Below, one piece after another: positions 12,203-24,399 of a DNA stretch of 64,000 nt. Within the stretch, counting starts at the first letter, position 1, and every line of letters begins with the position of its first letter. The notes under the pieces are model-generated. The model did not search any database, was not told the origin of the DNA, and saw only the letters and a list, made by a program, of their open reading frames with translations. Source of the stretch: Pseudoips prasinana (taxonomy: Eukaryota > Arthropoda > Insecta > Lepidoptera > Nolidae); NCBI GenBank assembly GCA_951640165.1, contig OX621237.1, forward strand, positions 17,670,001 through 17,734,000. Direction: 5' to 3'. Both the position numbers and the translations under genes were made by a program.

Positions 12203-13020
12203 TCTAATGTATTCAAAACCCGATTATTTCAATATGTACAAGAATCTTACTCAATATCTTAACCTCGGGAAAGTGGGTACATTAGATGAGTACTGTGACG
12301 ACCTTCTTAGTTGTCACCTTCGTTCGTCCAAACATTTAAAAAGAAATAATTAAAAAAGAACGCGTTTGAAAATATTTCAAACGAAAATAACAAAAATTCT
12401 TTAGAACAGTCATTTTTCAGGCTACGAGAGAGCTCTACACAAGCCCTGTTACCTATCATAGTATAAATTGAAGAAAATATACGACGTATCAATCAAGTTC
12501 AGCGTATTATTTACAATATAAACAAGATCCTGAAGACGATCTGAAGCTGCAGAACGTCATAGTACCAAACTACGAACTCGACCTTATGTAATTTATTATA
12601 AGTTATTATTTATTGTTCGCAAGTAAGTGACTTATTTGTTTTTATTGAGAATAAAGAATCTTTAAACCTAAAAAGGTGGCTGCGATATACGGACGGACAG
12701 ACAGACAGACAGACGGACATGACGAATCTATCCGTTTTTGCCATTTGGCTACGGAACCCTAATAATTATTTTTTAAGTATAGTAAATGAGCATACCTCGT
12801 TTTAGGAAAACCATAATTTGAATTCGCACCTTCAGTTTTATAAATAAAAATGACGCTCTCCTGAATTAGCTTTTCCACAGTAAAGCCCACGGTAAAGCTA
12901 TCTCTCAAAACGCGTTTATAAAGTAATTATGTCACCCCATTCAGCCCGCACGCGGCGACATTCTCCTTCCTTCCCTCCTTCCCTTAATCATACCACACAA
13001 TTATGTGTGATAGTTTGATT
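12203..13020 (+). other. LINE 3' tail and a pyrimidine-rich stretch
   Basis: 12203-12675 is the likely 3' part of the LINE, ending near GAGAATAAAGAATCT. From 12676 a repeat with GGACAGACAGACAGACAGAC and GGCTACGGAACCCTAA follows, related to 4490-4600. The remainder to 13020 shows nothing I can name. Confidence 0.5.
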
Positions 13021-13067
13021 GGGACCGCGTGCTGCCCGTTCTCTGATAGATATTCTCCCATTGCGGG

Positions 13068-13322
13068 AATGACCTGGACTCTGCCCAGCACACATTCACC
13101 CAGTGCCCAGCTTGCGAGGTCAAGAGGCGAGTCCTGGTCGCAGAGATCGGACGGGATCTGTCCCCACCCGTAATCGTAGGCGTGTTGCTGGTGGGTGACT
13201 CCACCAAATGGGACGTCATGGTCTCTTTCTGTGAGGCAGTCTTGCTCCAGAAGGAGACTGCTAAGCGGGATCGAAATCCGGCTGATCCCGTCCCGAAGCG
13301 TCGGGGCGGCTGCAGTAGCTGA
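13068..13322 (+). pseudogene. R1-clade LINE ORF2 C-terminus
   Basis: The plus-strand frame from 13068 reads NDLDSAQHTFTQCPAC, RRVLVAEIGRDLSPPVIV, STKWDVMVSFCEAVLLQK and ends TGA at 13320-13322. The preceding CG gives the C-x-H-x-C part of the CCHC zinc-binding motif that ends R1-clade LINE proteins, and the FCE(A/D)V helix follows as in that clade. One cysteine of the motif has been lost. The RT and endonuclease are absent: a 5'-truncated dead insertion. The longer open frame on the opposite strand is a shadow. Confidence 0.65.
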
Positions 13323-13329
13323 CAGCCCA

Positions 13330-14249
13330 ACTCCCCTCGGGATTGCGGTGGCAGTATGAGAAGCGTATGGTAAGTGTCCTCTGCTGCCGCCACGTACAAG
13401 CAGCTCCGGGAAAACAGCGATCTGTTTGTGGAGAATTTTAATTTCCGCCGCACCAAAGTATTTTAATTTCTGTTCCCGTCTGATTTGAACTGATAGCCGA
13501 TTTACGAAAATGTAGTGTATATCTATGAATTTAGTTTCAAAACAATTCAGTTGGATATACCCACAACTATTATTGAATTGATTTAAATAAGAATCAAATT
13601 CTTATTCAAAGTAGAGTATGAATTGCTAAATAGAACAAGGTAAGGGCTCTCGAAGAGTTTTCTTTAGAAATAAGTTTTGCACCTTTGTTCAAATTTTATT
13701 GAATATATTTTAAATATCGCCTTTTACCTTGTTGTGTAGGCTGAGTCGTATATAAATATACGTATTTACTCATTTTTGTGTTTATGAATATGTGAAATAC
13801 ATACGTATATACATATTTATGTGGTGTATTAATGCAATAAACCTTGTAATATACCTACTTACGTTAAAACGAAACAGTATTATACATTTTAATTTTATTT
13901 TAAATGACTTATTCGTTACGGTTATTTGTACTCAAAATCAGCTGTTGAATATTTTGGATAAATGTACGGTTTAAAATAGAAATTTCATTGTCTATGTGTC
14001 TCGGCTTTAATTCTCACACAGGAAACATTGTATACTGGATTATTTGTGTCGTAATCCCGATTCTGTATGTGCTTTCTGTCCGAGAAATATCTGTTTGTTT
14101 GCATGGTACGAGCGTATTTTCCTAGTCTTAATACCTAGCTATTATTATGTATTTACGTATATTGGTGTACAATATAATTGCGGTGCTCGACCACAAACCA
14201 CTCAAGAGAAGAATTACACCATCCGCTAATCTGATTATTTACAATTTCC
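13330..14249. other. AT-rich intergenic stretch
   Basis: The left edge (to about 13420) is the R1-like 3' end. The rest has no supported feature. Confidence 0.45.
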
Positions 14250-14491
14250 GACGGTCACCGTAGCCTGGTTGGTAGTGCTCCTGCCTACGAAGCTGGTGGT
14301 CCTGGGTTTGAATCCCGGTAAGTGCAAATATTTGTGTGATGAGCACGGATATATGTTTCTGAGTCATGGATGTTTTCTATGTATTTAAGTATTTATCTAT
14401 CTATATAAGTATGTATATCGTCGCCTGGTACCCATAGTACAAGCTTTGCTTAGTTTGGGGCTAGGATGATTTGTGTATAAAAAAAAAAACT
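14250..14491 (+). mobile_element. tRNA-derived SINE (CCTACGAAGCTGG family)
   Basis: GACGGTCACCGTAGCCTGGT (A-box), CCTGGGTTTGAATCCCGG (B-box), the shared body with TCGTCGCCTGGTACCCATAG and an A-rich end. A full-length copy. Confidence 0.8.
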
Positions 14492-14875
14492 AGTTTATCC
14501 AATGCAAAACGGGTACCTAGAAGAAATTGGTTTCAGCGAGCAGGACACGTTTTGCATTACAATTCTTTTTTCTTTATTTGTTAAAAACAGGTAGGTGCCT
14601 GTGGACGCAGTGCTTAACATAGTCGCCTCGGTATTGTCGCGGTATCTTCGTGTTTCGGGTTGGGTTCCTTTCAGATTTGATTTAGCTTGCACGCTATATC
14701 CAAACTCTTACTATGTTTTGTATGTATTGTGTGTACAATCATGTGTATCAGGAAGGCAATAATGCCTATACTATACTATAAAGTTTAAAGCGCGTTTTTG
14801 GATTTATACCACTTGATATCCCAGACACCGTAGATTGATTTTGCAGCCTATTACTGTCCCACTGCTGGGCAAGAG

Positions 14876-15100
14876 TCTCCTCTCACAATGAGAGAGCATA
14901 GGCCGTCTAGTAGAGGAGGCGTCGTCGGGGCGGCGGCGGTAGCCGGTAGCCCAACTCACTTCAGGGTTGCGGTGGCAGTATAAGTAGTGTCCTCTACTGC
15001 CGCCACGTGCAAGCAGCAGACTGGCATGAATTGGCAATAGGGGAGGGTAATTCAGAGCCCTCCCAGGGTGTGTGTCCCAACCATCTGGGTTTCTCCGTCC
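14876..15100 (+). mobile_element. R1-like LINE 3' end fragment
   Basis: GCGGCGGCGGTAGCCGGTAG, GGGTTGCGGTGGCAGTATAA and GTCCTCTACTGCCGCCACGT recur in the 3' region of the R1-like fragment at 13068-13420, so this is a second, shorter copy of the same 3' end. Confidence 0.55.
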
Positions 15101-15204
15101 CCGGGGCTCCTTCCATCAGGCGCCAAGAGACGTCTACGGCAGGTTAGGTTTAGTCGGTGCGAGGCATTCCCCCTGCCATATAAAAAAAATAACCTCTAGA
15201 CCAC

Positions 15205-15480
15205 CACGCTGGCCTCGTGCAGGTTGGCAGACTTCACATGCCATCAAGAACATTCAGGAGAACTCTCAGGCATGCAGGTTTCCTCACGATGTTTTCCTTC
15301 ACCGTTTTTAAGTACCCACGGCTACTATCCATCCTATACAACGCGGGATCAGCTTATACTGGAAATTTACAGCTTGATATGTAGCCGTGTGTACAAGATA
15401 AGTTTAAAGTGCGCGCCGTGGGTTTGAACTCGAGACCACGAACTACGATCGTAACTAACACCGTAGCCTAAGAAGCTTAA
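15205..15480 (-). mobile_element. tRNA-like SINE (CCTCACGATGTTTTCCTTCACCG family)
   Basis: TCGTGCAGGTTGGCAGACTT, CATGCAGGTTTCCTCACGAT and TTTTCCTTCACCG form a body I recognise as a very common lepidopteran SINE. The tRNA-like part lies at the right end on the minus strand (GGTCTCGAGTTCAAACCC). Confidence 0.6.
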
Positions 15481-15785
15481 ATGGTATCACTTCTGCCTAC
15501 CCTTCCTTCTTCTCCGATGAGTACTACTAAGACGACCACTTTATTTTAATAAAGCTGGTTTACTCATTTTATAGTATACATTGAAAAGTTTTAAATTCAT
15601 AAAACCAGTTATAAATAGTTTCTACTAAAATAATTAATGAAAATTGAGTTTGCGCTAAAAGGCTATTGAAAGAGAATATTGCTTCTGAATAGCGAATAAA
15701 CGGAATTGATCATTAAACTCTTTAGTATTAAAACAACATATTCGACGTTAAATTCGAGTAAACATTCATAGATTAATAAAACTGG

Positions 15786-16432
15786 GTGACACATTCTACA
15801 GATATCGATATGTGGATGGATTGGGGGACATTTTTTCCCAACTGTGGGCAACAGTGGGACGGCATCGGCTGGGTAATAATAAGGTTATTAGGTGACGGTA
15901 CGTACTTTCCACTTAAGATAAAGCATAAATATAAACATAATTATGATAACTTGTTCCAATATTGTAAAGTGATTAATGTATTCGACAAATTAAAAATGGC
16001 TGTTGTATCCGAAAACATTGAAAATTATTGTAAATTAGAATTTAACATTAGACCAAGATATCTCCGAAATTTGTCATATATACCAATGTTCAAATTACCA
16101 AAATATAATAATGATTACGGAAGGAGGGTCACGATGTGCACCTTGGCCTAAGTACTCAATAGTCTGCCAAAACCATTAGTTAGCCAGATAATAAAAAAGA
16201 TAAAAATAGAACAAGTAAAAAACTTATTAAAAAAATACTTTATCAGTGATAAGTACCTGGAAGGCGATGCATGCCGGGACCACTCACTATAATCATGACA
16301 CCTTCCTTAGCGCACTTCATGCTGCTCTGGGACTACAATATAATCTTTAAATGTAAGATTTCAGTAGACTTAATAATTGTACGCTGTATTATGTAATTTA
16401 TTTGAAATAAACAGTTTAATTTTTTTTTTTTT
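15786..16432 (+). pseudogene. Probable C-terminal fragment of a non-LTR retrotransposon
   Basis: An open stretch (LLGDGTYFPLKIKHKYKHNY ... PKYNNDYGRRVTMCTLA) is followed, after a stop at 16149, by VLNSLPKPLVSQIIKKIK and VKNLLKKYFI in the same frame, then AATAAACAG and a T-rich run. The LNSLPK...KNLLKKYF pattern is the usual end of LINE RT proteins. There is no RT core. The family is uncertain. Confidence 0.4.
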
Positions 16433-16434
16433 TA

Positions 16435-16717
16435 ACATATAGTCCGAGCAGTAGTTACACTAGTGCCAAAGAGATTATCGGGACCAGTCCCTCCCTCTTA
16501 CCCACCACTGCAACTCCTGTAAGCCAGGATCAACAGTGGCATACAATGAAATGACACTGAGTGGTGAGGCTCAGGCATGTCCCGGGGAATCGTTTTAACT
16601 GTCTTGGATCCCGCAACGAATTTAATCAGAAATAGATAATAGATGCCAGAGAGATTAGGCGTCTGACATGGCTTAATGACTCTTGCCTAATGATTACAAC
16701 CGAAGTCGAAAATATCT
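16435..16717 (+). repeat. Dispersed repeat (GCAGTAGTTACACTA family)
   Basis: CCGAGCAGTAGTTACACTAG and later AGATTAGGCGTCTGACATGG match a family represented near 7890-8035. The class is not known. Confidence 0.4.
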
Positions 16718-16915
16718 AAATAAATAAAAAAGGTTTTTATTCACGTAGACTTTAAAAAAGCGCTTGTAAATAGTCAGAACATGTTTGTAGTAATATAGTT
16801 GTATAGGTACATTATTATTTCTAGTAACATAGATATTTAGGTACACATTGTATGAAAACATTTATAAAATTTATTTTATTATAGCATTGATATTTAGCTA
16901 GCTCGTATCAAGTTA
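16718..16915 (+). repeat. Dispersed repeat (AAAAAGCGCTTGTAAATAGTC family)
   Basis: CACGTAGACTTTAAAAAAGC and GCTTGTAAATAGTCAGAACA match 5096-5240 and the minus-strand copy at 1640-1832, with the downstream TTTCTAGT and TAGCTAGCTCGT parts shared with the latter. Confidence 0.6.
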
Positions 16916-17204
16916 TTGTCAAGAGATTATGTTTAATTATCTAGTTTAAGTCTTATATTTTTACTACATATTGTCAATGGTTCTGTCTATATTAAGGTAT
17001 TATTATTATGACGGACCTTGTGTTAATAACGACAGTCGCGCTTTAATGCTACCACCGAATCCAATGCGCCCCAACTGAGAAGACCCAGCGAAACAAACTC
17101 AGTGGGTTTATCTACTACCGGTTTCAACACGACCCAGTTGAGACGGTCCGGCGAAACATACTCAAGCGGGCATGAACACGGGATTTGGTCCAATTAGAGT
17201 CTCT

Positions 17205-17340
17205 CACACACAATCTCAGAAATTAAACCACTTTGGCGGTCACCCATCTATGTACTGACCGCGAGCCCAGTGACTTAACATCGCCAATAGATTACGGACC
17301 GATGAGAGCATCTGGCTATGAGCGTCTCAGATGACGGTAA
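17205..17340 (+). repeat. Dispersed repeat (GGCGGTCACCC/GACTGACCGCGAG family)
   Basis: CTCAGAAATTAAACCACTTT, GGCGGTCACCCATCTATG, ACTGACCGCGAGCCCAG and GAGCATCTGGCTATGAGCGT are shared with 5375-5500, 5700-5810 and 8330-8405. Confidence 0.6.
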
Positions 17341-18782
17341 TCCTGATTTATTCTTTCGCGTTAGTTCGCTTGCGATGTATCGATTGATTTAGTATTCCTT
17401 TATTCATATTTCTTAGGATATATCTAACAGGCCCAATCGCCAAATGTAGGTTTATTTTTATTATTATTATTCAACTATTATTATTGTTATTATTATAATA
17501 TGTATTTATTTATTTTCTTGATTCTATCGTGACATATTAACGATTCCGGATACTCAATATGGACGGTTAATACCTAAATGTAAGATAGGAAATTGGCTAT
17601 CAACCTCTAAATAAATAAATTAAAAAATAGGTTTTAAACCAAACTTATATGTTCTTATGTTAAAATCTAAAAATGGAACGACCGTTCTTTTATTGGAACA
17701 CGGCTACGGGGGAGTCTTCACGGCTTTATCGTTGACAGTCCATCTTATCATACTAAATGTTTCGCTTCCTCTTTTCTAATTCTTATGGCCAAGCTGTGGA
17801 ATTCTCTTTCAGAATACATGTTTCCAGACACATACAATTTTAGTTAATTCATATGCTGAGTGAACAGGTATGTTATTGGTACGCACGATCCAGCGTAGAC
17901 TTAGTCTCCGCTTACCATCAGGTAGGATTGTTGTCAATCGCATGATTTTATAATCCGGTAGCAACATGTAGCATCGATATGAAAGCAGATTCAGCTACAT
18001 CACTGGCTCGCATGATGTTGGTTAAAACCTACATTACAAATATTATAATGATATATTTATCTCATTCCAATACATTAAGTAGGTAATTCGTATAACGTAC
18101 GTTTGTTTGTTATTTTAGTATGGCTGCTTTGCTTTAGTAATTATTATTATATGGAAATGAGTATATATAGAATTATAATTATATAAGAACTTCGATTGAA
18201 TGCAAAATTGTAGCCAGTTACAAAATAAAATTGTATTCGTGTGGTGTTACATATATTACATTTAAAACTAGCGACTATTGTGCACAATAAAATTCCATCT
18301 AATTTTGCGACTCACTTCCAAGCACACATTGACCTGATAAATACGAATACAACAAAAAAACCTCATTGTTTGACGCGTCATTCTTATTGATGATCTTACG
18401 GGCATTAGTAGTTTTCGATGATTTCATTTTAATTTATTTACCTACTAATCAGAATAAAGTTGTATTCGTTCGACAGACGCTAGTTTTACAATGATTGGCT
18501 TCTACCTACATACATACGGATACTTCCATACAAATTATGTAGGTAAGTTAAAAAATAGGTAACAAAGAACAGTACAAAAGAAAAAAAGTTTACAAAAGTC
18601 TTCTTTGAAACAGTACTTCTTACAGAATATTTCATGACGAATACCCATCTTCATATTGAAATCGCTCTATCTTACTTATCTTGTTATTATAACTTATTAA
18701 TTTGTTCTGGCTGCTGAAGCCTTCTCGCAACCCCCTCAACGGGGGCGGAGGACTCCGTTCCGTGGCATTGCCCCTTATCGGA
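17341..18782. other. AT-rich intergenic stretch
   Basis: It contains a (TTA)n-like run near 17450-17515 and no supported gene. Confidence 0.45.
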
Positions 18783-18908
18783 GTTCTGAAGTTATACTTC
18801 AGTACTTTATAACTCACCACTGAGTTATTCTGATGATTGTAATACCTGGGGTATTACAAACATCAGAATTTGTCTGTGGTCCCTTATAAAGTACTGAAGC
18901 CTCAGAAC
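18783..18908. mobile_element. Foldback (MITE-like) element
   Basis: The outer inverted repeat GTTCTGA...CTTCAGTACTTTATAA pairs with the complement ending CTCAGAAC, and an inner perfect 20-base stem ATTCTGATGATTGTAATACC (18827-18846) pairs with 18850-18869. The element is about 126 bp. Confidence 0.7.
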
Positions 18909-20580
18909 AAATTTTGAATTAATCCGTGTGGTTGCGTCAGTTGTTCAAAACGTCCCTATAAGCCGACTCACTCTCGCATTTCCACGTCAGTAGAATCATA
19001 GTAGAGTTTCGAAGAAAGTACCAAGAAGTACCAAAGTTTGTACTTTCTGACGCGTGTTACTTAGATTGTAGTTTTATTTACTAGATGGCTTGAGCTGCAG
19101 CTCACTTCTATTGACCGGTGAAGCGGTAAAAGCTTCATAGCTCCAACTGTAAACGTCATAAAAAAAGAACTGCGTGATTGAGCGCTCGTGCGCCATTGTG
19201 GCTGAGCTCAATGGGCTTTGAAATATCTGAATTGGAATGACTAGCATTTCACACTGTATTTTCCGGCTTCATGTTAATAAGTAATTTTATATTTTGTACA
19301 CGGTGATATTTAATACAAATGTAAAATTTCATAAGTAAAAAAGGGCACGAAAATATGTGGTTAAAGTTAAACAAAGAGATCGCATTTTGTAAAAATTTTA
19401 ATATAAGAGAATAGAGTTCACATTTTTATATTTGTCAATGTCATCCTTAACCACGTAAGTAGCTTGTTGCTTGTTTTTGTTTTGTAAACGATAAAGCCCG
19501 TACTAGATAATTAAATACCGGGTATGTATAGCAGTGGACTTTATAAACAACAACTTACAATCTTCTGTAATGGAATCAGGCGTTACTTTGCGGAAATCCA
19601 TAACAATCAAAATACAAAATCAATATGTAGTGTTAATTCCGCTAATTGTCAGTTTAATCATGCCGGGATGCAATTTGCACCGCCCTCCCGCCCGGAAAAA
19701 TGTGCACATGCAAGAAGGACAATATAAAAAAGCAAATTACATGCGCCAGTACGATACCCAACACGTGTTTCAGTCCTCCACGGAAGGGCTGCTAACTCGT
19801 CGAGTGCTCGAAGGAGACTCTCCTTTGATTACAATCTTCTTCCTATCATGTCGATGGTAAGAATTAAATTTTATCAAAATTGGGCCCAAAATTGGGCAGA
19901 ACAGAAGTGTCATAAAGGGAATAGGAGACTGGACAGGAGGAATAAGCAGATAAATAGGCCATACTTTGAGGTGACACCCCGCACTCGCAGATGTATTGTG
20001 ATGTGGGAATGTAACCAAATTGCACATGTCTTCTTTAGTACGTAGTCTATTATGATCCTCCGGGTTGGCCACGTCAAATTATGTCCCGGTAAATTTGTCT
20101 TTGGTGGAACAAACAAAAGAGGAGCAAATTTATCTCCCCTAAGGCTGAACTTGCTTTAAGTGCATCTATCATACATATAATTAACTGGTACTAAGCACAC
20201 AGACACTAAAAACCATCTACGGGCCACACAAATAGTTACCCTATAGGTATGGGATTTAACTCGGAACACCCGCGTGATAACGTCCACGCACAGAGGTAGC
20301 GGCGAGGCCACCAAATTGGTCGTAGAAACCCATTATGTATGTTGACATAGGCACATATACTAATAAAGTTTATTATGATATGAATGGTTCATTCAAGGCG
20401 TCCTAACTTTTAGGAACAATACGCACGGGTTCGAAGTGTGGTGTAAATCTATCGAGTTATAACAATAGGTAGGACGTAAATGTCTTGGCCTCGTGTTGTG
20501 CGCCTCAATTGTCTACGTGAGCCTGGGGATAACACAGATATAAGATACAGATCATAGCTGTAGGGGCCCTTATACGTGTC
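18909..20580. other. Intergenic stretch with weak open frames only
   Basis: Overlapping short frames between 19524 and 20116 on both strands carry no recognisable domain. GGGCCCAAAATTGGGC near 19880 is a small palindrome. The rest shows nothing I can name. Confidence 0.45.
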
Positions 20581-20583
20581 ATT

Positions 20584-20629
20584 AGGTACATGTATACCGC
20601 GCTATTACTAGCGCGGTATACATGTACCT
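20584..20629. repeat. Perfect 21-bp stem with a 4-base loop
   Basis: The left arm 20584-20604 (AGGTACATGTATACCGCGCT plus A), the loop TTAC and the exact complement 20609-20629 form a perfect hairpin. No flanking target duplication was seen. Confidence 0.85.
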
Positions 20630-20739
20630 CTCGAAGTTTAAGATTACTCTCGAAGTTGGTAAGACAAAGGAAACCTTACCTTAGCTCCATATACATGATT
20701 CCTTAGATGGTTTGCCGCTTAGTAAGGTATAAAATGTTC

Positions 20740-21090
20740 TCCTAGCCGAATTTCTTCCAAGGTGGCCAGTCTCAATAAAGATTAACCATTTGCGCGGGAC
20801 ATATTATAGTGAACAAGTACGTGCGTAAACACCTAGCACTTTCTTTTCCATCACTCTCATGATCCGATGGGACGCCTAGTGACACGACCGGAAAGAAGTC
20901 AAGTTCCGGACCGACGGTTTTACGTGTTCTCCGAGGCATGGAGGTATTACACCGCCAAATCTCAGACTACTACTGAAGCTGAGAATTTTTATTTTTACAA
21001 AAAAGTACCAAAATCACTTTTGGCGCGACCCGGGATTTGGACCTCATTCTCTGCGGGTGAATACGCTACCGCTAGACCATTGTGCAAAGC
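20740..21090 (-). mobile_element. SINE-like repeat (GTCCCATCG family), nearly full length
   Basis: On the minus strand: head with TCTAGCGGTAGCGTATTC and a B-box relic, then CTCAGCTTCAGTAGTAG, GGCGGTGTAATACCTCCATG, CCGGTCGTGTCACTAGGCG, TCCCATCGGATCATGAGAGT and the tail with ATATGTCCCGCGCAAATGG and GAAATTCGGCTAGG. It shows the uninterrupted order used to detect the insertion at 28715-30569. Confidence 0.65.
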
Positions 21091-21247
21091 ACTTATTGAG
21101 GTCTTACAAAACCACGGTTTTTATAAGTTTGAAGTTAATCGTTCACATACAATAACGCTTAGCGCTATAACTAATACGGCTAGAAAATTGTCATCCAAAA
21201 ATGAAAACAAATACAAACAGAATTAAATATCTCGGGAATAAATTATA

Positions 21248-21462
21248 AATATCTCGGGACAATGTCACACAGATCATCCTAGGCCCCAAATTAAGCAAAG
21301 CTTGTACTATGGGTACCAGGTGACAATATACATACTTATATAGATAGATAAATACTGATATACATAGAAAACATCCATGACTCAGAAACAAATATTCGTG
21401 CTCATCACACAAATATTTGCAATTACCGGGATTCGAACCCAGGATCACCAGCTTCGTAGGCA
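21248..21462 (-). mobile_element. SINE (CCTACGAAGCTGG family), head truncated
   Basis: The minus strand starts at GCCTACGAAGCTGGTGATCC, has B-box GGGTTCGAATCCCGG and the common body, and ends at ATCTCGGGACAATGTCACAC. The A-box is missing: the sequence changes to AATTTGC where the head should continue. Confidence 0.7.
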
Positions 21463-21910
21463 ATTTGCTTATTTTCAGACCACAAGAGAGAGATTCAGAG
21501 CTGTGACTTAAATTTTATCCTAAACGTATGTTGAAATTCTACGTATGACCTACGTTACTATGTGTAAGTCTGTCTTTAACGTTTGAACTCCTAAAAGGAT
21601 GCACTGACATTATTGCGATAATTTCGTACTGAAAGCTTGTTCAGTCGAAATGATGGTTTGTTTTGTTAAGAAAAAAATATCGTTAAAACGTTCAAAAGTT
21701 ACATTTCATTTAATTACGTAATGAAAATTGATCGTCACTTTGCAGGGCTACTCTATTAAAAGAGCGCGAATATACTCGTAGTCATATTGTGTATAGTTTT
21801 GTTTTTCGTTTTAATTACAATCGTTATATGTCTCACAAATCACAACAGTAAATAAAGCTTTAACTCGCGCATCACGTGATTTCGATCTGTTTAAGGGCCT
21901 ATGCACACAA

Positions 21911-21940
21911 CGATTTTAAAACGCGCGCGTTTTAAAATCG
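21911..21940. repeat. Perfect 30-base palindrome
   Basis: CGATTTTAAAACGCG followed by its exact complement, next to further GCGCG-rich sequence (CGCGCGTCGACGGCGCGC) in AT-rich DNA. Probably the terminus of an unrecognised MITE-like element. Confidence 0.8.
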
Positions 21941-22556
21941 CGCGTCGACGGCGCGCTTTTATCCTGCAGAGCAGTTTGTTTTTGTTTGTATCAATACAAA
22001 CGCTATGCTAACGCGCGTGTGTATCGCTACAATCGCGCTGTTAGTTTGTGCGACTCGGAAGTTTAAAAAAAACTACATAGGTGTTAGCACTACTTTTATT
22101 TTATTTTTAACACTACACTGTATTTAACTAATAGGGAACACTAATAATAACTTTGTTATTTGGACTTTTACGCGATAGCCCTAGTGAAGGGCAGAGTGAC
22201 GACCCGGAAAATATATATATCTACCGTAACTTTCCTCTCAGTTAACGTAAATAACTGCGCAACCTCAAAGTAATTGCCATTAGCGTAAAATTAACAAAAT
22301 CTCATATAACTGAATTACTGAGTTAATTCACAATCACATGAGTGGGATTTTACAATCAACAGTATCTGAATATACATATATATATAAGTCAACTATTTCT
22401 GACACACTCTTGATGACACATGACCTTGACAATGACCCTGAGACTATGAAATAAATAAAATAACTGATATTAATAATTCTAGGAAATCATGGATAACTCA
22501 TCATAACTCATGAGACTAATTGCATTGATAATATTTCTTTACAAATTATTACGAGC
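21941..22556. other. AT-rich intergenic stretch, nothing identified
   Basis: I see no gene or named element between the palindrome and the large duplication. Confidence 0.5.
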
Positions 22557-24397
22557 TATGTTAAGATTAAGTAGACAGTAGTTTTGCATTTTCCGCTTCA
22601 TCCTACAGGACTCGTGTGAAAACCATTTTCCGGCATATACACGCGGTAGCTGAAACCCGGGGTAAGTTGTAGAAAATAGCCCATATATTATTTTATTTTC
22701 ACGAATCATTACTGAAACTTGGAGCCGTATACTGTGTTTAACTACAATTCCAATTAGGATGTTTATTTACAGCAATTTTCTTCTAAACAGCATTAATTAA
22801 CTTTATAGGAATCAAGGTATGAATATAGGATGTAATAGCATATTATGTTAATTTATTCTAGACGATCACGCGCCTTATAAAACTACATATAGACGATCAC
22901 GCCCAACTAAAACTCAACTAAAAATTATTAATTAAATAAAACCTCACACTAGTATATCAGCAGAGGTTAGGTAAGAGTACAGACTTCACGACAGTCTTCC
23001 GACAGGGGGGGGGTGGGTTATTACAAGTGGCCAATCTACAAATTGATTGTTAAGAATAACAAAATATAATATGAGGGATGTCTATTTTACATTCGATCAC
23101 CACTTTGCTGACAAAAAAGAAAAAAGAAGTGGTTATATTTATACAAAACTATGTTAGTGAATAAATAAGTAGTAAAACTATGTACCTAATCAAATTAATA
23201 TATTATATAACCTACTACTACTCCGCGTCAATAGCGGACGGGTTTATGAATTCAGATTGATTGTGAATAATTTAGTTCATCAAGTATTAATTGAGCAATG
23301 CCTTTATTCGAGGCATTGCTGGTACTGGATAAATACTTTAACAATCGCTATTCTTATTGTTATATAACATTTGGCAGGTAGATCGCCGATAACAATATAC
23401 CGCACACGGTAGAGATATTTTGTGCTTACTAATTTGTATGTGTTGTGTGTTTGTTAGTAATCTTTTTTTATACTTAACTTTAGCAATGCTAGATGATATG
23501 TACACACCTAGTAAGTTTATCCAACATATAATTCAAATGACTAAAGAAAATGAATTTCTGTTAGAGTAGAAAAAAAAGGATGCCCTCTTGTCCCGTATTT
23601 ATCGAAGCTGAGTTTATTTTTTGATGAAGTTCTCATTAAGACCATCAGCGGTTTAGCCCTGAAGGTGGATGGATGCCCAAGAATGGTGGCAGAGTTCAAT
23701 TACAGCGAGGCGGAGTTGATTCCCCCGAACCGGTAAACTCCAATAATACAAACTTCCATAATAGTCACGCCACGCAGAAGGGTTGGCCATCGCAGTGTTA
23801 AGGTATGGTACACAGAGAGAAACTGCTCATCGTTCTGGATGATATCTCCTACAGGATGAAATGAGGTTGTGCTATATGGGAGAGAAAAAATAAATACTTA
23901 TTGAATTCAATTTTAATTTAATATCTTCAATACTATGTTTTTATTTTATAATTTCTATAATTACAAATTTGAGATTTGTTTTACGTGTAGTGTTGTACAT
24001 ACATTTGACACACAGTTTGCAAAACCTTTTACAACGCTTCCCAAAAGAGACTTCCATATTTAAAATACATTAATTTACGTTCAGATGTCAATTCTAAATT
24101 GTGACCTAAACACAGACATTTAGGTACGTCTGTGTATAGATCACAAAATCAATATATGCATCAAATTTCAACATAGGTAATAGCAAATTGACTGTCATTG
24201 ACGGACAAACAAACAGACGAGTTATAGGTATTCTATAAGTGCTCCGTTTGAATATTTGGAAGTAAGAGACCCTAAAATAATGTTAAGTTATTATATAATA
24301 TCCTGGGATGTAATTCGCACACGGCCATCTGATCCCGGACTAAGCAGGGCCTCTAGCACGAGTTCCTGCAGTTTACTTACTCGATCACACGTACAGT
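22557..24397. repeat. Recent duplication, first A+B copy
   Basis: Segment A (22557-23734) followed by segment B (23735-24397). A repeats at 25062-26239 and B at 24400-25062 and 26240-26902, with exact constant offsets (2505 bp, and 665 bp for the second B). At every position I compared there was no indel, even in a run of nine G. It contains no supported gene. B ends inside the left arm of the foldback element whose whole form is at 26853. Confidence 0.9.
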
Positions 24398-24399
24398 CC

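Noticed and set aside
13001..13456. 151-codon minus-strand open frame
   Set aside because: It is antisense to the R1-like LINE C-terminus, whose plus-strand frame has the recognisable zinc-binding and FCE motifs.
19524..20116. Cluster of overlapping short open frames on both strands
   Set aside because: No domain, no start context and no homology I recognise. Several frames being open at once suggests low stop density by chance.
23300..23330. Hairpin AGCAATGCC...GGCATTGCT
   Set aside because: Only a 9-base stem. It looks like a bacterial terminator but is in insect intergenic DNA, and is duplicated only as part of segment A.
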